Assembly (NCBI RefSeq): GCF_965204935.1
Contig: NZ_CBDBFO010000002.1
Source: Hoeflea_A sp965204935
GTDB lineage: Bacteria; Pseudomonadota; Alphaproteobacteria; Rhizobiales; Rhizobiaceae
Reading direction: 5' to 3' (one strand)
DNA: 64,000 bases
Part shown: positions 47,658-57,294 of the stretch, piece by piece
How positions within the stretch are numbered: the first letter of the stretch is position 1
Layout: every line of letters starts with the position of its first letter
Position numbers and translations under genes: made by a program
Notes under the pieces: generated by a model
Told to the model about the DNA's origin: nothing
Database searches by the model: none
What the model saw: only the letters and a program-made list of their open reading frames with translations

Positions 47658-48245
47658 CTATTGGAATCGCGCAATAGCTGCTCGCCTTTTTTCAAGTTCC
47701 GCGTCTTCCGGATTCCAGTTGTCACTTCCATCGAAGTAATCGGGATAGTACTCCCGGTATTCAGAATCCGGGTTTTCGAATGCTGCCAAGAATTCAGAGT
47801 ATCCCCATACGCCTCCTATGTCCTCAAGTGGACAACGCCCGCTACCGGAAACAAGATATGGATACTGTCTGTCCTTATGTGCCGACTGAATCTTTCCAAT
47901 ACGGATTTTGTGTCTCCATGAGTCTCCGAAATCATAGAGGTAATTGAATTCGGGTTTGCCTTGCAAAAAGTCTATGACGTCGAGAACGGTAGCAGAGGCG
48001 TCTGATTTGGGGCTGGAGAAATACTGATCACTATCAGCACTCCAAGTGACAACTTGCTCATACCGGATCGCCTCAAATTCCCATAGATGGCAGTTGTGCC
48101 ACCCCATTGCGGCCTGAATGTATAAGTGGAGGTCATTAAGGCATGTGTTCGCAGGGACATCCATTCGTCTTGTGACCCTGGGCTTCACATCCCGCAACGT
48201 GATGCTGAGACGAACTATATCAAGTTGATTGCCAGCCTGAGCCAT
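47658..48245 (-). CDS. pRiA4b ORF-3 family protein (IS passenger)
   Basis: 195 codons. Family motifs: ITLRDVKPRVTRRMDVPANT, LNDLHLYIQAAMGWHNCHLW, FNYLYDFGDSWRHKIRI, LVSGSGRCPLEDIGGVWGY. The biochemical function of the family is not established. It lies inside the IS66-like element between its left repeat and the transposase gene on the same strand, so it moves with the element. No signal peptide. Confidence 0.88.
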   Translation of the reverse strand: MAQAGNQLDIVRLSITLRDVKPRVTRRMDVPANTCLNDLHLYIQAAMGWHNCHLWEFEAIRYEQVVTWSADSDQYFSSPKSDASATVLDVIDFLQGKPEFNYLYDFGDSWRHKIRIGKIQSAHKDRQYPYLVSGSGRCPLEDIGGVWGYSEFLAAFENPDSEYREYYPDYFDGSDNWNPEDAELEKRRAAIARFQ

Positions 48246-48398
48246 TGTGTGAAACGTCCTGCTATATGTGTCGATATGATTGCGCCGTCAGACGGATGAA
48301 CCATCGCCACAATGCAAGATTGGAAATGTCATGTCGACCGCATCTTCACAATCCAGCTGTCGCGCAATGCAATCTCGATCTTGCCGAAGAGTGGCTGT

Positions 48399-50039
48399 TC
48401 AGGATGCAAAATGAGACTGGCCTACGAGTTGCGGCAGAGCGGGCACCGGTTTCCCATTGAGGCCCAGCCTATCCCCCAAATAGTCCCAAAACGAGATGCC
48501 GAGTTTGTTGCAGGTCTTGAGCAGCGACAAGAAGGTGTCGCGGTTGGTCCGACCAATGTCACTGCGCGTCCCACCTGAAATCTTGCGCTTGACTACAACA
48601 ACTCGGATATCGTTCTCGGAACCGTTGGTGTGCAGCGGTATTTCCGGATGCTCCAGAACCATCAGCAGTTCAGCCTTGTTGGCGTGCAATCGCCTCAACA
48701 GATTATCAAGGGCTGCAAAACCGGTTCGGTGGCGGAATATCTGGTCGAAGCGGTTTTGCAAGACCGCCTTGCGCTGTGGACTTGGGTTGAGACGGTAGGT
48801 TTTGAGGCATTCATAGTAGAGCCAGATCAGCCTGCGGGTGCGCTGTTGAATGGCATAGTGCTTATCTGTGAAGGTGTTGAGCTTATGCACCAACCGTTCG
48901 GCGTGAATCCAACACAACGCATGATCGCCGACTTTGAACTGTTTGGCATCATCACTGACGATCACCGTATCGGTGAGCAAGCCATGTGCGCTGATACTGC
49001 CCCATAACGCACCCTCGGTGGCAAGGCGCGTGGGATCAGGTGTGACTTTCAGTGCAGTGATCCCGAGCCGGTCGAGATGGGCCTGCCAGTCTGCGCAGTT
49101 CGGGAAATACTTATCTTCAGCGTCAATCAACAACTGGCGAACCGGAGCATTGAGAGAACGCTGCTGCATATAGGCAAGTGCATCGGCGTTGATCACATAG
49201 TCTTCATGCCCGGCCCGCAGGAGTTCGAGAAAGTTGATGCGGCTTTTAGAACCGGTTGTGGAAAAGAAGGAAAACCGATCATTGCCGATCTGGGTGCAGT
49301 AGCCGTTTTGGGCTTTGTGGCGTGCCCCGGTGTCGTCGACCGTCACCCATGACGCCGCGTCCAATCCCGTCTGCAATATTGCGCGTGCTTCCAAGGCAAA
49401 ATGCTCATGACCCTCATTCAAAAACCGCATGACCTGGCGCTCGGAGATATCTATGCCGATTTCGCTCAGGAGCTTTACCAATCGTCCCACAGTGACTTGG
49501 CCTTGATGGTATTGCATCAGCACAAAACGGCGCAGTTCGGCACCAAAATGGCCCTTGAGGCCCTGTGGCAGCGGAGCCACGACAGTCTTACCATCAGGTG
49601 TCAACCAGCGCTCGCGCCGAAACCGGGTGGTCACTGGCTGAATGATGAGATCCTGAACGAGGAAGTCCTCGTACCCTTTGAAGCGGGAACCCTCTGGAAC
49701 GTCCGCTTTTACAATCCGGTCTTTCATTGAACCGTGCCGAGGTGGCTTCTTTTTGCCGCGTCCACAGCTTTTATTGCCGTTCTTACGCGCCTTTTTCTCG
49801 CTGGCCTGGTTCATGCCGCTTGGTTTGCTCGGCTTGATGTCCGGTCGCCCATTCACCCCTTTTAATCGAGCGACCTCGTCGCGCAGATTGGCAATTGTCT
49901 GTTTCTGTTCGGCAATCACCTGATTTTGTTCAGCGACGATTTGCTTCAACTCGGCCACCTCGCCGAGCAGGGTCACAACCAGATCTTTGAGTTCTGTATT
50001 CGACAGATCATCAAGTGCGTGAGGTGGGAAATCCGACAT
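48399..50039 (-). CDS. IS66-like transposase
   Basis: 546 codons. An N-terminal leucine-zipper-like coiled coil (LLGEVAELKQIVAEQNQVIA, EQKQTIANLRDEVARLKG), a basic linker (KSCGRGKKKPPRHGSMK) and a DDE core with WVTVDDTGARH, ALCWIHAERLVHKLN and the C-terminal HTNGSENDIRVVVVKRKISG (Glu motif). Typical of large single-protein IS66/ISBst12 transposases that lack the small TnpA/TnpB partners; none are seen here. Confidence 0.88.
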   Translation of the reverse strand: MSDFPPHALDDLSNTELKDLVVTLLGEVAELKQIVAEQNQVIAEQKQTIANLRDEVARLKGVNGRPDIKPSKPSGMNQASEKKARKNGNKSCGRGKKKPPRHGSMKDRIVKADVPEGSRFKGYEDFLVQDLIIQPVTTRFRRERWLTPDGKTVVAPLPQGLKGHFGAELRRFVLMQYHQGQVTVGRLVKLLSEIGIDISERQVMRFLNEGHEHFALEARAILQTGLDAASWVTVDDTGARHKAQNGYCTQIGNDRFSFFSTTGSKSRINFLELLRAGHEDYVINADALAYMQQRSLNAPVRQLLIDAEDKYFPNCADWQAHLDRLGITALKVTPDPTRLATEGALWGSISAHGLLTDTVIVSDDAKQFKVGDHALCWIHAERLVHKLNTFTDKHYAIQQRTRRLIWLYYECLKTYRLNPSPQRKAVLQNRFDQIFRHRTGFAALDNLLRRLHANKAELLMVLEHPEIPLHTNGSENDIRVVVVKRKISGGTRSDIGRTNRDTFLSLLKTCNKLGISFWDYLGDRLGLNGKPVPALPQLVGQSHFAS

Positions 50040-50183
50040 AACCTCATCGACTCACAAAAACATCTCGGTGAGAACCCCAGCAGCGCTGATCGAGTCGATT
50101 TGCCGCACCACCGGAAATGACAAATCAAAACACAATGCTGCCCGGTGTTATGCCGGTATTACCGCACCACTTATTAGCACGTA

Positions 50184-51407
50184 TTAACCGCTCCACAGAC
50201 AAGAGATTGGCACGGCTGCGAGCTTTTCTCCGAATGGAACGACCTCTTTGCCGTCATATAGGATCGCTCCGAATGCAAACCGATCACCGCGTGCTTCAGC
50301 TAACGTCTTCAACCCGCTGAGGTCAGACGTGCGGACGGTGGCAGACGCCTTGACTTCGATGCCAGCAATCAATCCGTCGTCTCTTTCCAATACGATGTCC
50401 ACCTCACGCATCTCCTGGTCACGGTAGTGATAGGGACTGAGACGCATTTCTGTCCCGGTCGTGAGCTTCAGAACTTCCGAGAAAACGAAGCTCTCCAACA
50501 GGGCTCCTACCAAATCCCGGTTGTTGCGAACCCTCTCAAAGGTCAGGCCGCGGGTTGCGGCAAGAAGCCCACTATCCAAGAAGTGCAGCTTCGCCGTTTT
50601 GGTAATCCGTTTGATGGCGTTGGTGTACCATGGCTGCAGTGTGGAAATGAGGAAGACTTGCTCGAGAAGTCCCACATAGCGCTGGCTCGTTTTATGGCTC
50701 ACATTGATGCTCGATCCGAATTCGGAATAGTTTACCAACTGGCCCGAATGCTCGGCAAGGAACCGAACAAACCTGGGCAGCTCTGTCAGCTTTTCAACGT
50801 TTGCAATATCCCTCAAGTCTCGGGTCAGAACGGAGGTCAGATAAGAACGTGCCCAATCCTGGCGACGTCGCTCAATATCGCGCGACAGGGCTTCCGGGAA
50901 ACCTCCTTGGAGAACGATGTCCATGAGATCATCTCCCAGGACTGCGTCCTTGATCGATTGAAACTTACCTTCAAAAAGCTGTTTCAAGAATGCGGGGGTC
51001 ACGTCCAAAAGCTCTGAACGTGAGAGTGGCAGCATGTGCAACGTCTCGATGCGTCCTGCGAGACTGTCTGCAACCTTTGGCAGAGTCATCACATTAGCGG
51101 AACCGGTGAGGAGAAACCGACCAGGTTGATAATCCTCGTCGATGGACTTCTTGATCGCAAGCAGGAGTTCGGGTGCCCTTTGCACCTCATCGATGGTGGC
51201 TGTGTCCAGACCTCGGATAAACCCGGCAGGGTCCGCGAGAGCTGCATCCAGGATCGTCTGGTCATCAAGGGTGACGTAGGTTCGATCTGCGCGCGCCACG
51301 GCTTGCACGAGCGTGGTTTTTCCGGCACGGCGTGGCCCCACAACAAGGACAACCGGTGTATCGGTCAGTGCCTCACGCAAGCGCGGATCGATAAGTCGTT
51401 TGTACAT
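50184..51407 (-). CDS. AAA ATPase with DUF4143 (AAA_14 family)
   Basis: 407 codons from MYKRLIDPRLREALTD. Walker A VVGPRRAGKTTLVQAV, Walker B TIDEVQRAPELLLAI, sensor GRFLLTGSANVMTLP, and a C-terminal DUF4143 nuclease-like domain (HFLDSGLLAATRGL, YYRDQ..EVDIVLERDDGLIAGIEVKAS), which is PD-(D/E)XK-like. Such proteins are often encoded in mobile or horizontally acquired DNA; the function is not settled. Complete. Its end is 14 bases from the target duplication of the IS66-like element. Confidence 0.88.
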   Translation of the reverse strand: MYKRLIDPRLREALTDTPVVLVVGPRRAGKTTLVQAVARADRTYVTLDDQTILDAALADPAGFIRGLDTATIDEVQRAPELLLAIKKSIDEDYQPGRFLLTGSANVMTLPKVADSLAGRIETLHMLPLSRSELLDVTPAFLKQLFEGKFQSIKDAVLGDDLMDIVLQGGFPEALSRDIERRRQDWARSYLTSVLTRDLRDIANVEKLTELPRFVRFLAEHSGQLVNYSEFGSSINVSHKTSQRYVGLLEQVFLISTLQPWYTNAIKRITKTAKLHFLDSGLLAATRGLTFERVRNNRDLVGALLESFVFSEVLKLTTGTEMRLSPYHYRDQEMREVDIVLERDDGLIAGIEVKASATVRTSDLSGLKTLAEARGDRFAFGAILYDGKEVVPFGEKLAAVPISCLWSG

Positions 51408-51679
51408 TGTCCGTTGCGACCGACAGATTGAAAGTGTGAGCACTGTTAATTGGGAATCAACTACCTGTCAATTGGAAGTACGAAGCCCGGTGATTGGAGG
51501 TCACGCGCCATCGGTAATTCCATCTACAAGCTTTTGGCCTGACACTGATGGCATGCAACACACGCGCTTCGGAGCGTCACCAAACGCCCGATAGTAGCCT
51601 CACCATTTGAACAGTGGAGGTCCTTACAGACCGAGATGACCGCGTTTTGATGCCCAAAGAATACCGCATATTTCGGACA

Positions 51680-53149
51680 TCAAGCCTGTGACAGTTCCAG
51701 CTCCGGCAGATCCCGCAAGCTTTGCAGATCGAACGTCGTCAGGAACGTCTCCGTCGTCACGAATGTATGCGGCGCCCCGGGTCTCGGGGCCCGCGGGCCG
51801 CTTGCGATCAGGTCTTTGTAGCGCAGCCGGGCGAGCAGGTCGCGGCTGATCTCCTTGCCGAAGATGTCGGCGAGGCCGGCCCGGTCGATCGGCTGGTGAT
51901 AGGCGACGGCGCAGAGCACCGCCATCTCCGTTTCCGAAAGCGCCGGGGGGCGTTCGCCGAGATCGGCGGCGGCCTTGATCGCATCGGCGAACCGGACCCT
52001 GGTGCGCAACATCCAGCCGCCGGCGATGGAGACAAGCTCATAGGGCCGCGGTTTCAGCTCTGCCCGGATGTCGTCGAGGAGAAGATCGACGGACGCTTCC
52101 TGCCCCACCACCTTCGCCAGGTCCTCGCGCGGCACCGGCGACGCGCTGGCGAAGAGGATCGCCTCGATGCGGCCCATCCATTCGCGCCAGCGCAGTTCGC
52201 ACGGCAGATCCGCAAGCTCGCGGTCGAACACATGGTCATGTGCTTGACTTTGTTCCTGCTCCGAATGCGATCTGGCCGCGATCTGGCTCATGGCAAAATC
52301 CCATAAAGCCGGCCGGCCGGTCAGTTCCCTGACGGCACCGAGTTCGACCAGGCGGTCGCACAATCGCCGCGCCGCACGTGCGGTCATCGGCGTCCGGGTC
52401 CCCTGGATATGCGGCGACAGCATGCCGGAAGGCGCCACCGCATCCTCCGCCAGAAACAGTGCAACGGCCTGATCGGATCCTTTCGCACGCAGTTTCGGGG
52501 CAATGGTCCGAAGCGCCTCGGCGAGGCGGGCCAGGTCCCGCGCCAGCCGGATCGTCCCTTCGACGGTCTCGAGGATCCGGGCCTGAACCGCCAGTTCGGC
52601 CCCCTGCGCGTCTTCGGTCAGGTCCCGCATCGCCGCTTTCGTCAGCCGCTGCGCCGAAACCGGCAGCAGCACCTTCCGGTTCAAAGCCCGTGCCAGAACC
52701 AGGTCCGAGAGCAGGCAGGCCAGTCGCTCCGCCCGGTCATCGGTTTCGAGAACGGTCCGCAGCGCCGCAGCGCAGCCCGCCAGGGGCCCATGGGTCCGGG
52801 CGCGCTCCTGTGCGCCGTCCAGCCAGACCTCCGCCCCGTTCGCCAGGTCCGCACCGATTAGGTCGGCGATCTCGCCAGTCCCATTCGCGCGAAGCCGCAC
52901 AGCCTCACGCCAGAAGGCCAGCAGATCGCCATCGGGGCCGCGCGCCTCGCCCGGCGGCGTCAGACGGTAGGCGTCGCGGATATCGGCCTCGCGCGCCAGC
53001 CGGCCTTCGAGTTTCGAGGTCGCGGTGGCCGCGCCGAGCGCCAGCCGGTTGGCGAGCAGTTTCAGCGGCACGGCGTCACGACACGAAAGTAGTGAATCTG
53101 TCCGACTTTTGAGAACATAGACAGAACGCCCGCCGATTTGATCTTTCAA
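51680..53149 (-). CDS. DUF1403-ScpB fusion protein
   Basis: 489 codons. Residues about 28-280 match rhizobial-plasmid DUF1403 (RLALGAATATSKLEGRLARE, ADLANGAEVWLDGAQERA, TIAPKLRAKGSDQAVALFL, RRLCDRLVELGAVRELTGRP); residues 287-489 match a plasmid-type SMC-Scp complex subunit ScpB (DLPCELRWREWMGRIEAILF, ALSETEMAVLCAVAYHQPID, ISRDLLARLRYKDLIASGPR). Normally two separate neighbouring genes; here they are joined in frame at ALWDFA-MSQ, with an internal ATG at 52291 that could still start ScpB alone. The first ~27 residues look non-native, likely read from the adjacent Tn3 remnant, so the DUF1403 part is truncated. Confidence 0.8.
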   Translation of the reverse strand: MKDQIGGRSVYVLKSRTDSLLSCRDAVPLKLLANRLALGAATATSKLEGRLAREADIRDAYRLTPPGEARGPDGDLLAFWREAVRLRANGTGEIADLIGADLANGAEVWLDGAQERARTHGPLAGCAAALRTVLETDDRAERLACLLSDLVLARALNRKVLLPVSAQRLTKAAMRDLTEDAQGAELAVQARILETVEGTIRLARDLARLAEALRTIAPKLRAKGSDQAVALFLAEDAVAPSGMLSPHIQGTRTPMTARAARRLCDRLVELGAVRELTGRPALWDFAMSQIAARSHSEQEQSQAHDHVFDRELADLPCELRWREWMGRIEAILFASASPVPREDLAKVVGQEASVDLLLDDIRAELKPRPYELVSIAGGWMLRTRVRFADAIKAAADLGERPPALSETEMAVLCAVAYHQPIDRAGLADIFGKEISRDLLARLRYKDLIASGPRAPRPGAPHTFVTTETFLTTFDLQSLRDLPELELSQA

Positions 53150-53154
53150 TTTGA

Positions 53155-53712
53155 CTATTTCTCAGCTTTGAGCGCCTCATAGAGCGCTGTCTTTCCTATT
53201 TTGACACACGCGGCAGCCTCGCGCACGTTAAGTCCGGCCGCCAGATGTTGGCGAGCTTTGACGAGCTTTTCGGGGGTTACGACAGCTTTGCGGCCACCAC
53301 GCCGACCGCGTTCCTCGGCGGCTTGCAGGCCGGCATTTGTTCTCTCAAGGATCAGATCGCGCTCGAATTGCGCCAGTGCCCCGAACAGATGGAACACCAG
53401 ACGGCCGCCAGACGTCGTGGTGTAGATGTTTTCGGTGAGGGATCGGAAGCCGACGCCCCTGGCTTCCAACTCGGTAATGATCTCGATCAGGTGCTTCATC
53501 GACCGGCCGAGCCGGTCGAGCTTTCAGACCGTCAGCGTATCGCCATCACGTGCGTAGCGGATAGCCTCGGTCAGTCCGGGTCGATCAGTCTTCACACCCG
53601 ATACCTTGTCCTCGAACAGCTTCTCGCACCCCGCTTTACGCAGGGCGTCGAGCTGCAATGCTGTATCCTGGTCCGCGGTTGAGACCCTTGCATAGCCGAT
53701 CGCGGTCATCAT
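53155..53712 (-). pseudogene. Tn3-family serine resolvase with internal stop
   Basis: Starts MMTAIGYARVSTADQDTALQ (catalytic Ser in ARVSTADQ), continues CEKLFEDKVSGVKTDRPGLT, ARDGDTLTV, then TGA (53526-53524) exactly where the conserved Trp of DTLTVWKLDRLGRS should be, then KLDRLGRSMKHLIEIITELE, AQFERDLILERTNAGLQAAE and an HTH (VREAAACVKIGKTALYEALK). A single G-to-A change in the Trp codon explains the stop. It ends 6 bases from the DUF1403-ScpB frame. Confidence 0.92.
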
Positions 53713-53718
53713 ATGTGA

Positions 53719-53787
53719 TTTGTCCGTTTTCTCGTTCAATACGGACAATGTCCGGTTTGCCGTTAAATGGCAAGGTTTACGGACAAA
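53719..53787. promoter_or_regulatory. Candidate res site of the Tn3 remnant
   Basis: Between divergent resolvase and transposase genes, repeated GTCCG/CGGAC half-sites include the inverted pair TTTGTCCG (53719-53726) and CGGACAAA (53780-53787), with further CGGACA/TGTCCGG copies between. This layout fits a Tn3 resolution site with overlapping promoters. Confidence 0.55.
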
Positions 53788-53841
53788 ATCTGTGGATGCA
53801 CGTCCGCAACGAAACTGGAAGATGAGAGAATGAGCCGAAGA

Positions 53842-55100
53842 GCATAATTGAGCGAGACATGGTGGCAGCAGGTGACGACCATCCCGCAGGACGAAAGGAA
53901 GATCGCCAAACATTACACGCTGGACCGGCCGGATCTCGACCTGATCATGCGGCAGAACAAGGCCTCGAACAGGCTGGGCCTTGCTTGTGTCATAGCCTTG
54001 CTGCGATATCCCGGCCGGCTGCTTGCGGATGGCGAGGTCTTGCCGTTTTGCGGTTTCTGGCACGGCAGATTGGCGTCGATCACCGCGAGATCGATCGTTA
54101 TTTCGAGCGCCCGCAGACCCGGCGCGAGCATCTCGCCCTGCTTTTCGACAGGATGAAGATGCGTCCTTTTGCGCCCGCGGACGTGAAAGCGCTTACCGGC
54201 TGGCTGACGCCTGCCGCGCAAAGCCTGCGCCAATCCGATGCATTGGCGGATATGGTGGTGGAGGAATTGCGCCGTCGCCGCATTCTCCTGCCTGCGCGCC
54301 AAGCCCTTGAAGCCATCCTTCATTTGACAATCCGGCGCGGGATTCGCATAGCCCACCGGGCGCTGGCGGACGGATTGTCGGAGGGCCAAAAGCTCGACCT
54401 GGACAAACTTCTCGACCCGCGTGAGGGGACGAGCGTCACCGTTCTCGCCTGGGCGAGGACACCAGCATTATCACCAGCCGCCGCCAACCTTGACAGAATA
54501 GCCGAGCGAATTCGCTTCCTTCGGTCCCTAAACCTGCCGGCGACGCTGATGGAGCGAATTCCGGCCAAGGTCTTTGATGAATTCGCCGCGGAGGGGATGC
54601 GAATGAGTGCCCAACATCTGCGCGACCTCAACCCCGAACGTCGGCATGCCGTGCTGGCGGCGACGGTGCTGTATCTTTCCCGCCACCTGACCGACGGCGC
54701 CATCGACATGTTCAAGAAACTCATGGGTATGTTGACGCGGCGGGCCGACAGTCAGGCGGCCGCCCGCGTCACCCGCTCCGTGCGGGAGGTGCAGAAGCCA
54801 CTGAAGGACGTTTCGAAAGTTTGCCATGCGATCATCATGGCCAAGGAGAAAGGCGAGGATATCGCAAAGCGCTCGAACAGGTCGTTCAATGGCCAGCTTT
54901 TGCCGCCAGTGTCGAGGCGGTCGACACGCTGATCGCGCCGGATGTCATCGACGGTAAAGTCGAAATGCTCCAGCGCTATCCGACGATCCGGAAACTTGCG
55001 CCGCAATTCCTCTCGACACTCGTGTTCCGCGGTCACGCCGTAGCGGCGAATCTTTTGCGCGCGCGCTCCGTGATTGCCGATCTCTATCGTACAGGGAAAT
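53842..55100 (+). pseudogene. Tn3-family transposase TnpA, N-terminal remnant
   Basis: The frame starting ETWWQQVTTIPQDERKIAKH then HYTLDRPDLDLIMRQNKASN (DUF4158-type N-domain) shifts near 54050 to FLARQIGVDHREIDRYFERP, TRREHLALLFDRMKMRPF, MSAQHLRDLNPERRHAVLAA, and again near 54830 to ALEQVVQWPAFAASVEAVDT. It stops at an IS21-like end near 55100; the catalytic DDE domain is absent. At least two frameshifts plus truncation. Confidence 0.88.
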
Positions 55101-55571
55101 GCGCAATCCGGCTCATTCCGGCCACTGAATCCGGTTCAATCCGGCCATCTATTCCGGTTTATTGCGGCCACCGAATCCGGCTCATTGCGGCCAGCTTGTG
55201 GACAACGGTGATCAACCTTTCTGGGTGATCTGAAACACGGGCATTCTTGCGCCTTTTCAACAGCAAAGGTGGCGAGGATGGCCAGGGAAAGATTACCCAT
55301 GCGTAAGATCAGAGATGTGCTTCGGCTCAATGCTGAAGGTTTGTCGAACCGCAAGATTGCCGTCAGTGTGGGCGTCGGGCGAACGAGTGTTGGCGAGACG
55401 GTCCGGCGGGCGCAGCAGGCTGGCCTGAATTGGCCGTTGCCTTCCGATTTGAGCGATGAGGCGCTTCAGCGGCGCTTGTTTCCGGTGGTGGTCAAGGCGA
55501 AGAAGCCAAGCCTGCCCGACTGGGCCTGTATTCACCGCGAGCTGCGGCGCCCCGGTGTGACCTTGCTGTTG
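55101..55571 (+). pseudogene. IS21-family left end with IstA N-terminal fragment
   Basis: 55101-55200 holds at least four degenerate copies of ATCCGGCTCATTxCGGCCA-like repeats, typical of IS21 multiple terminal repeats. A GTG/ATG at 55269/55278 then starts IstA: MRKIRDVLRLNAEGLSNRKI, AVSVGVGRTSVGETVRRAQQ, AKKPSLPDWACIHRELRRPG, ending at VTLLL where an ISKra4 element begins. What follows that element does not continue IstA, so the rest has been lost. Confidence 0.8.
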
Positions 55572-56990
55572 CGGGAGTGGGCAAAATTTGGGGGTGTTCG
55601 GTTAGCTTCAGGAGATTCTTTGATCGCTGGAGGCTGACATGGACGTTCGGATTATCGTGGAAACCACTTCTGAGACGGGAGAGAAGCGGACGGAAGAGCT
55701 CTGCAGTCTCAGTCTGACCGACCAGTGCCATAGCGAGCTGGGGCTCAATCTCGAGCAGGGGAAGGCAATTCTGTCGCAACTCCAGGGGTCAATTTTACGA
55801 CACCAGATCGAAGAAATTTCTGCGGCAAGCCGGACCTGCCCCTGCTGTGGTCGGAGCAGATTCGTTCACGACTACCGAACCCGGGTTCTCGACACGCTGT
55901 TTGGACGGTTTCGGTTGAAAGTCCCTCGGCGTCGCAAATGCTCCTGTCGCAAGGGGCAAAGCGAATTGCTTTCGCCATTTGCGCAGGTCCTCCGTGACCG
56001 AGTGACGCCTGAATTAAGGATGCTTCAGGCCGAATTGGGTGCCCGCCATTCGTTTCGCGAAGCTGCCCGGATCCTGGAAACATTCTTGCCCTGCGCCAAG
56101 CAACAAAACACCACCGTTCGAAATCGCCTTGGCAAAGTGGCGAAAGACATTGCCAACGCGCAGCCTCCAATATGCGATACCCTCAGTGCAAATCCCCCGA
56201 CCGTCTTCATCGATGGAGCTCACATTCGATGCAGGCCGGAGTATCAGAAACGGCATCTCGATGTTGTGGTCGGAAAGATCGAGACCCACGATATGTGTCG
56301 TCGCTTTGGTCTTGCGCCACAAGCTGCGCCCTCGCCTGCTGCGCAGCTTCGTCGCGATCTGGACGCCCTCGGCTGGGATGGTCAGCGACCCGTCACCGTG
56401 ATCTCAGACGGGGAGGCCGCGCTCCCTAACCTCATCCGCGGCGCAACCAATGGAAAAATCAAGCACATCCTTGACTGGTGGCACATCTCGATGCGGGTTC
56501 AGCATGTGGAGACCGCCATCAAGGGCCTCGTACAGCGGAAAGACTTCCCGGCAACAACGGCGATTTTGATGACGCCGGTCGAGACACTGAGATGGAACCT
56601 TTGGCACGGCAAAATCCAGGTAGCCGGCACTCACCTTCAATGGATGATGTTTGATTGCGCAAGGCTTGCAAAATATCGCCTCGCGGTTCGAGATCAAGCC
56701 CAGAGGGCGCTGGCACGATGCCATGATCTCCACAGCTATCTTGCCAGCAACATGGGTTCGTTGGTCAACTATGGTGAGCGATACCGCAGCGGTTTGCCGA
56801 TCTCGACTTCCCGAGCCGAAGGTTGCGTCGATGACATCGGTAACGCGCGGATGGGTAAGCGCAGGCGCATGAGATGGTCACCACGCGGCGCCCACAATGT
56901 GGCTGTTACCAGAGCCGCTGCTCTCGATGGGCGTCTGACAGTCTCCAATACCACCATAGCGGCATAACACCCAGATTTTGCCCACTCCCG
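55572..56990 (+). mobile_element. ISKra4-family insertion sequence
   Basis: About 1.42 kb bounded by inverted repeats CGGGAGTGGGCAAAAT-T at 55572 and its complement ending at 56990 (near AACACCCAGATTTTGCCCAC). Contains one transposase ORF. Inserted in the IstA fragment of an IS21 element, itself in the Tn3 remnant. Confidence 0.85.
55639..56967 (+). CDS. ISKra4-family transposase
   Basis: 442 codons. An N-terminal zinc-binding part (CPCCGRSRFVHDY, CSCRKG) and the family pattern IDGAHIRCRPEYQKRHLDVV, then VISDGEAALPNLIRGATNG and KHILDWWHISMRVQHVETAI. The C-terminus has the conserved ISTSRAEGCVDDIGNARMGK and RRRMRWSPRGAHNVAVTRAA. Complete and apparently intact. Confidence 0.87.
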   Translation: MDVRIIVETTSETGEKRTEELCSLSLTDQCHSELGLNLEQGKAILSQLQGSILRHQIEEISAASRTCPCCGRSRFVHDYRTRVLDTLFGRFRLKVPRRRKCSCRKGQSELLSPFAQVLRDRVTPELRMLQAELGARHSFREAARILETFLPCAKQQNTTVRNRLGKVAKDIANAQPPICDTLSANPPTVFIDGAHIRCRPEYQKRHLDVVVGKIETHDMCRRFGLAPQAAPSPAAQLRRDLDALGWDGQRPVTVISDGEAALPNLIRGATNGKIKHILDWWHISMRVQHVETAIKGLVQRKDFPATTAILMTPVETLRWNLWHGKIQVAGTHLQWMMFDCARLAKYRLAVRDQAQRALARCHDLHSYLASNMGSLVNYGERYRSGLPISTSRAEGCVDDIGNARMGKRRRMRWSPRGAHNVAVTRAAALDGRLTVSNTTIAA

Positions 56991-57294
56991 AAATTAATGG
57001 CACAGCCGCCGTCTGATTCTGTTCAGTTTTTTGAAGCAGGCGTACGGGAATTAAGGACACCGTGACACCAGGCGAATTGATAACGTCAAGAGCTAACCAA
57101 ATTTAGCGGATACTAAGGGTGAGCAGGTCACTGTCCACAACCCCTAGTTCATCTGAATTACTTGCAGATTTCCCAACGCAAGTGGGCAGTTAATGACGTG
57201 TTTAGCAAGTTAGAATTCCGATAGTGTTAGAGTGCAGGACGGCCAACAGAAAATTTTCTGACGTACACAGCGCTTCGGTTGAGAAGTGAAAGAA
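56991..57294. other. Non-coding junction into the A+T-richer segment
   Basis: No gene. Base composition changes from G+C rich to clearly A+T richer here, marking the likely boundary of the acquired segment that runs to the right edge. It presumably holds the promoter of the aminotransferase gene. Confidence 0.4.

Larger units (their letters stand above)
47535..50162 (-). mobile_element. IS66-like (ISBst12-type) element with passenger gene
   Basis: 2628-base element with perfect 24-base inverted repeats (47535-47558 and 50139-50162, starting GTAATACCGGCATAACACC) and an 8-base target duplication CGCACCAC (47527-47534, 50163-50170). Carries a 546-codon transposase and a pRiA4b ORF-3-like passenger. 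Perfect ends and duplication suggest recent movement. Confidence 0.92.

Noticed and set aside
55101..55200. Plasmid iteron cluster
   Set aside because: The repeats sit directly before an IstA gene and fit IS21 terminal repeats better; no replication gene is nearby.
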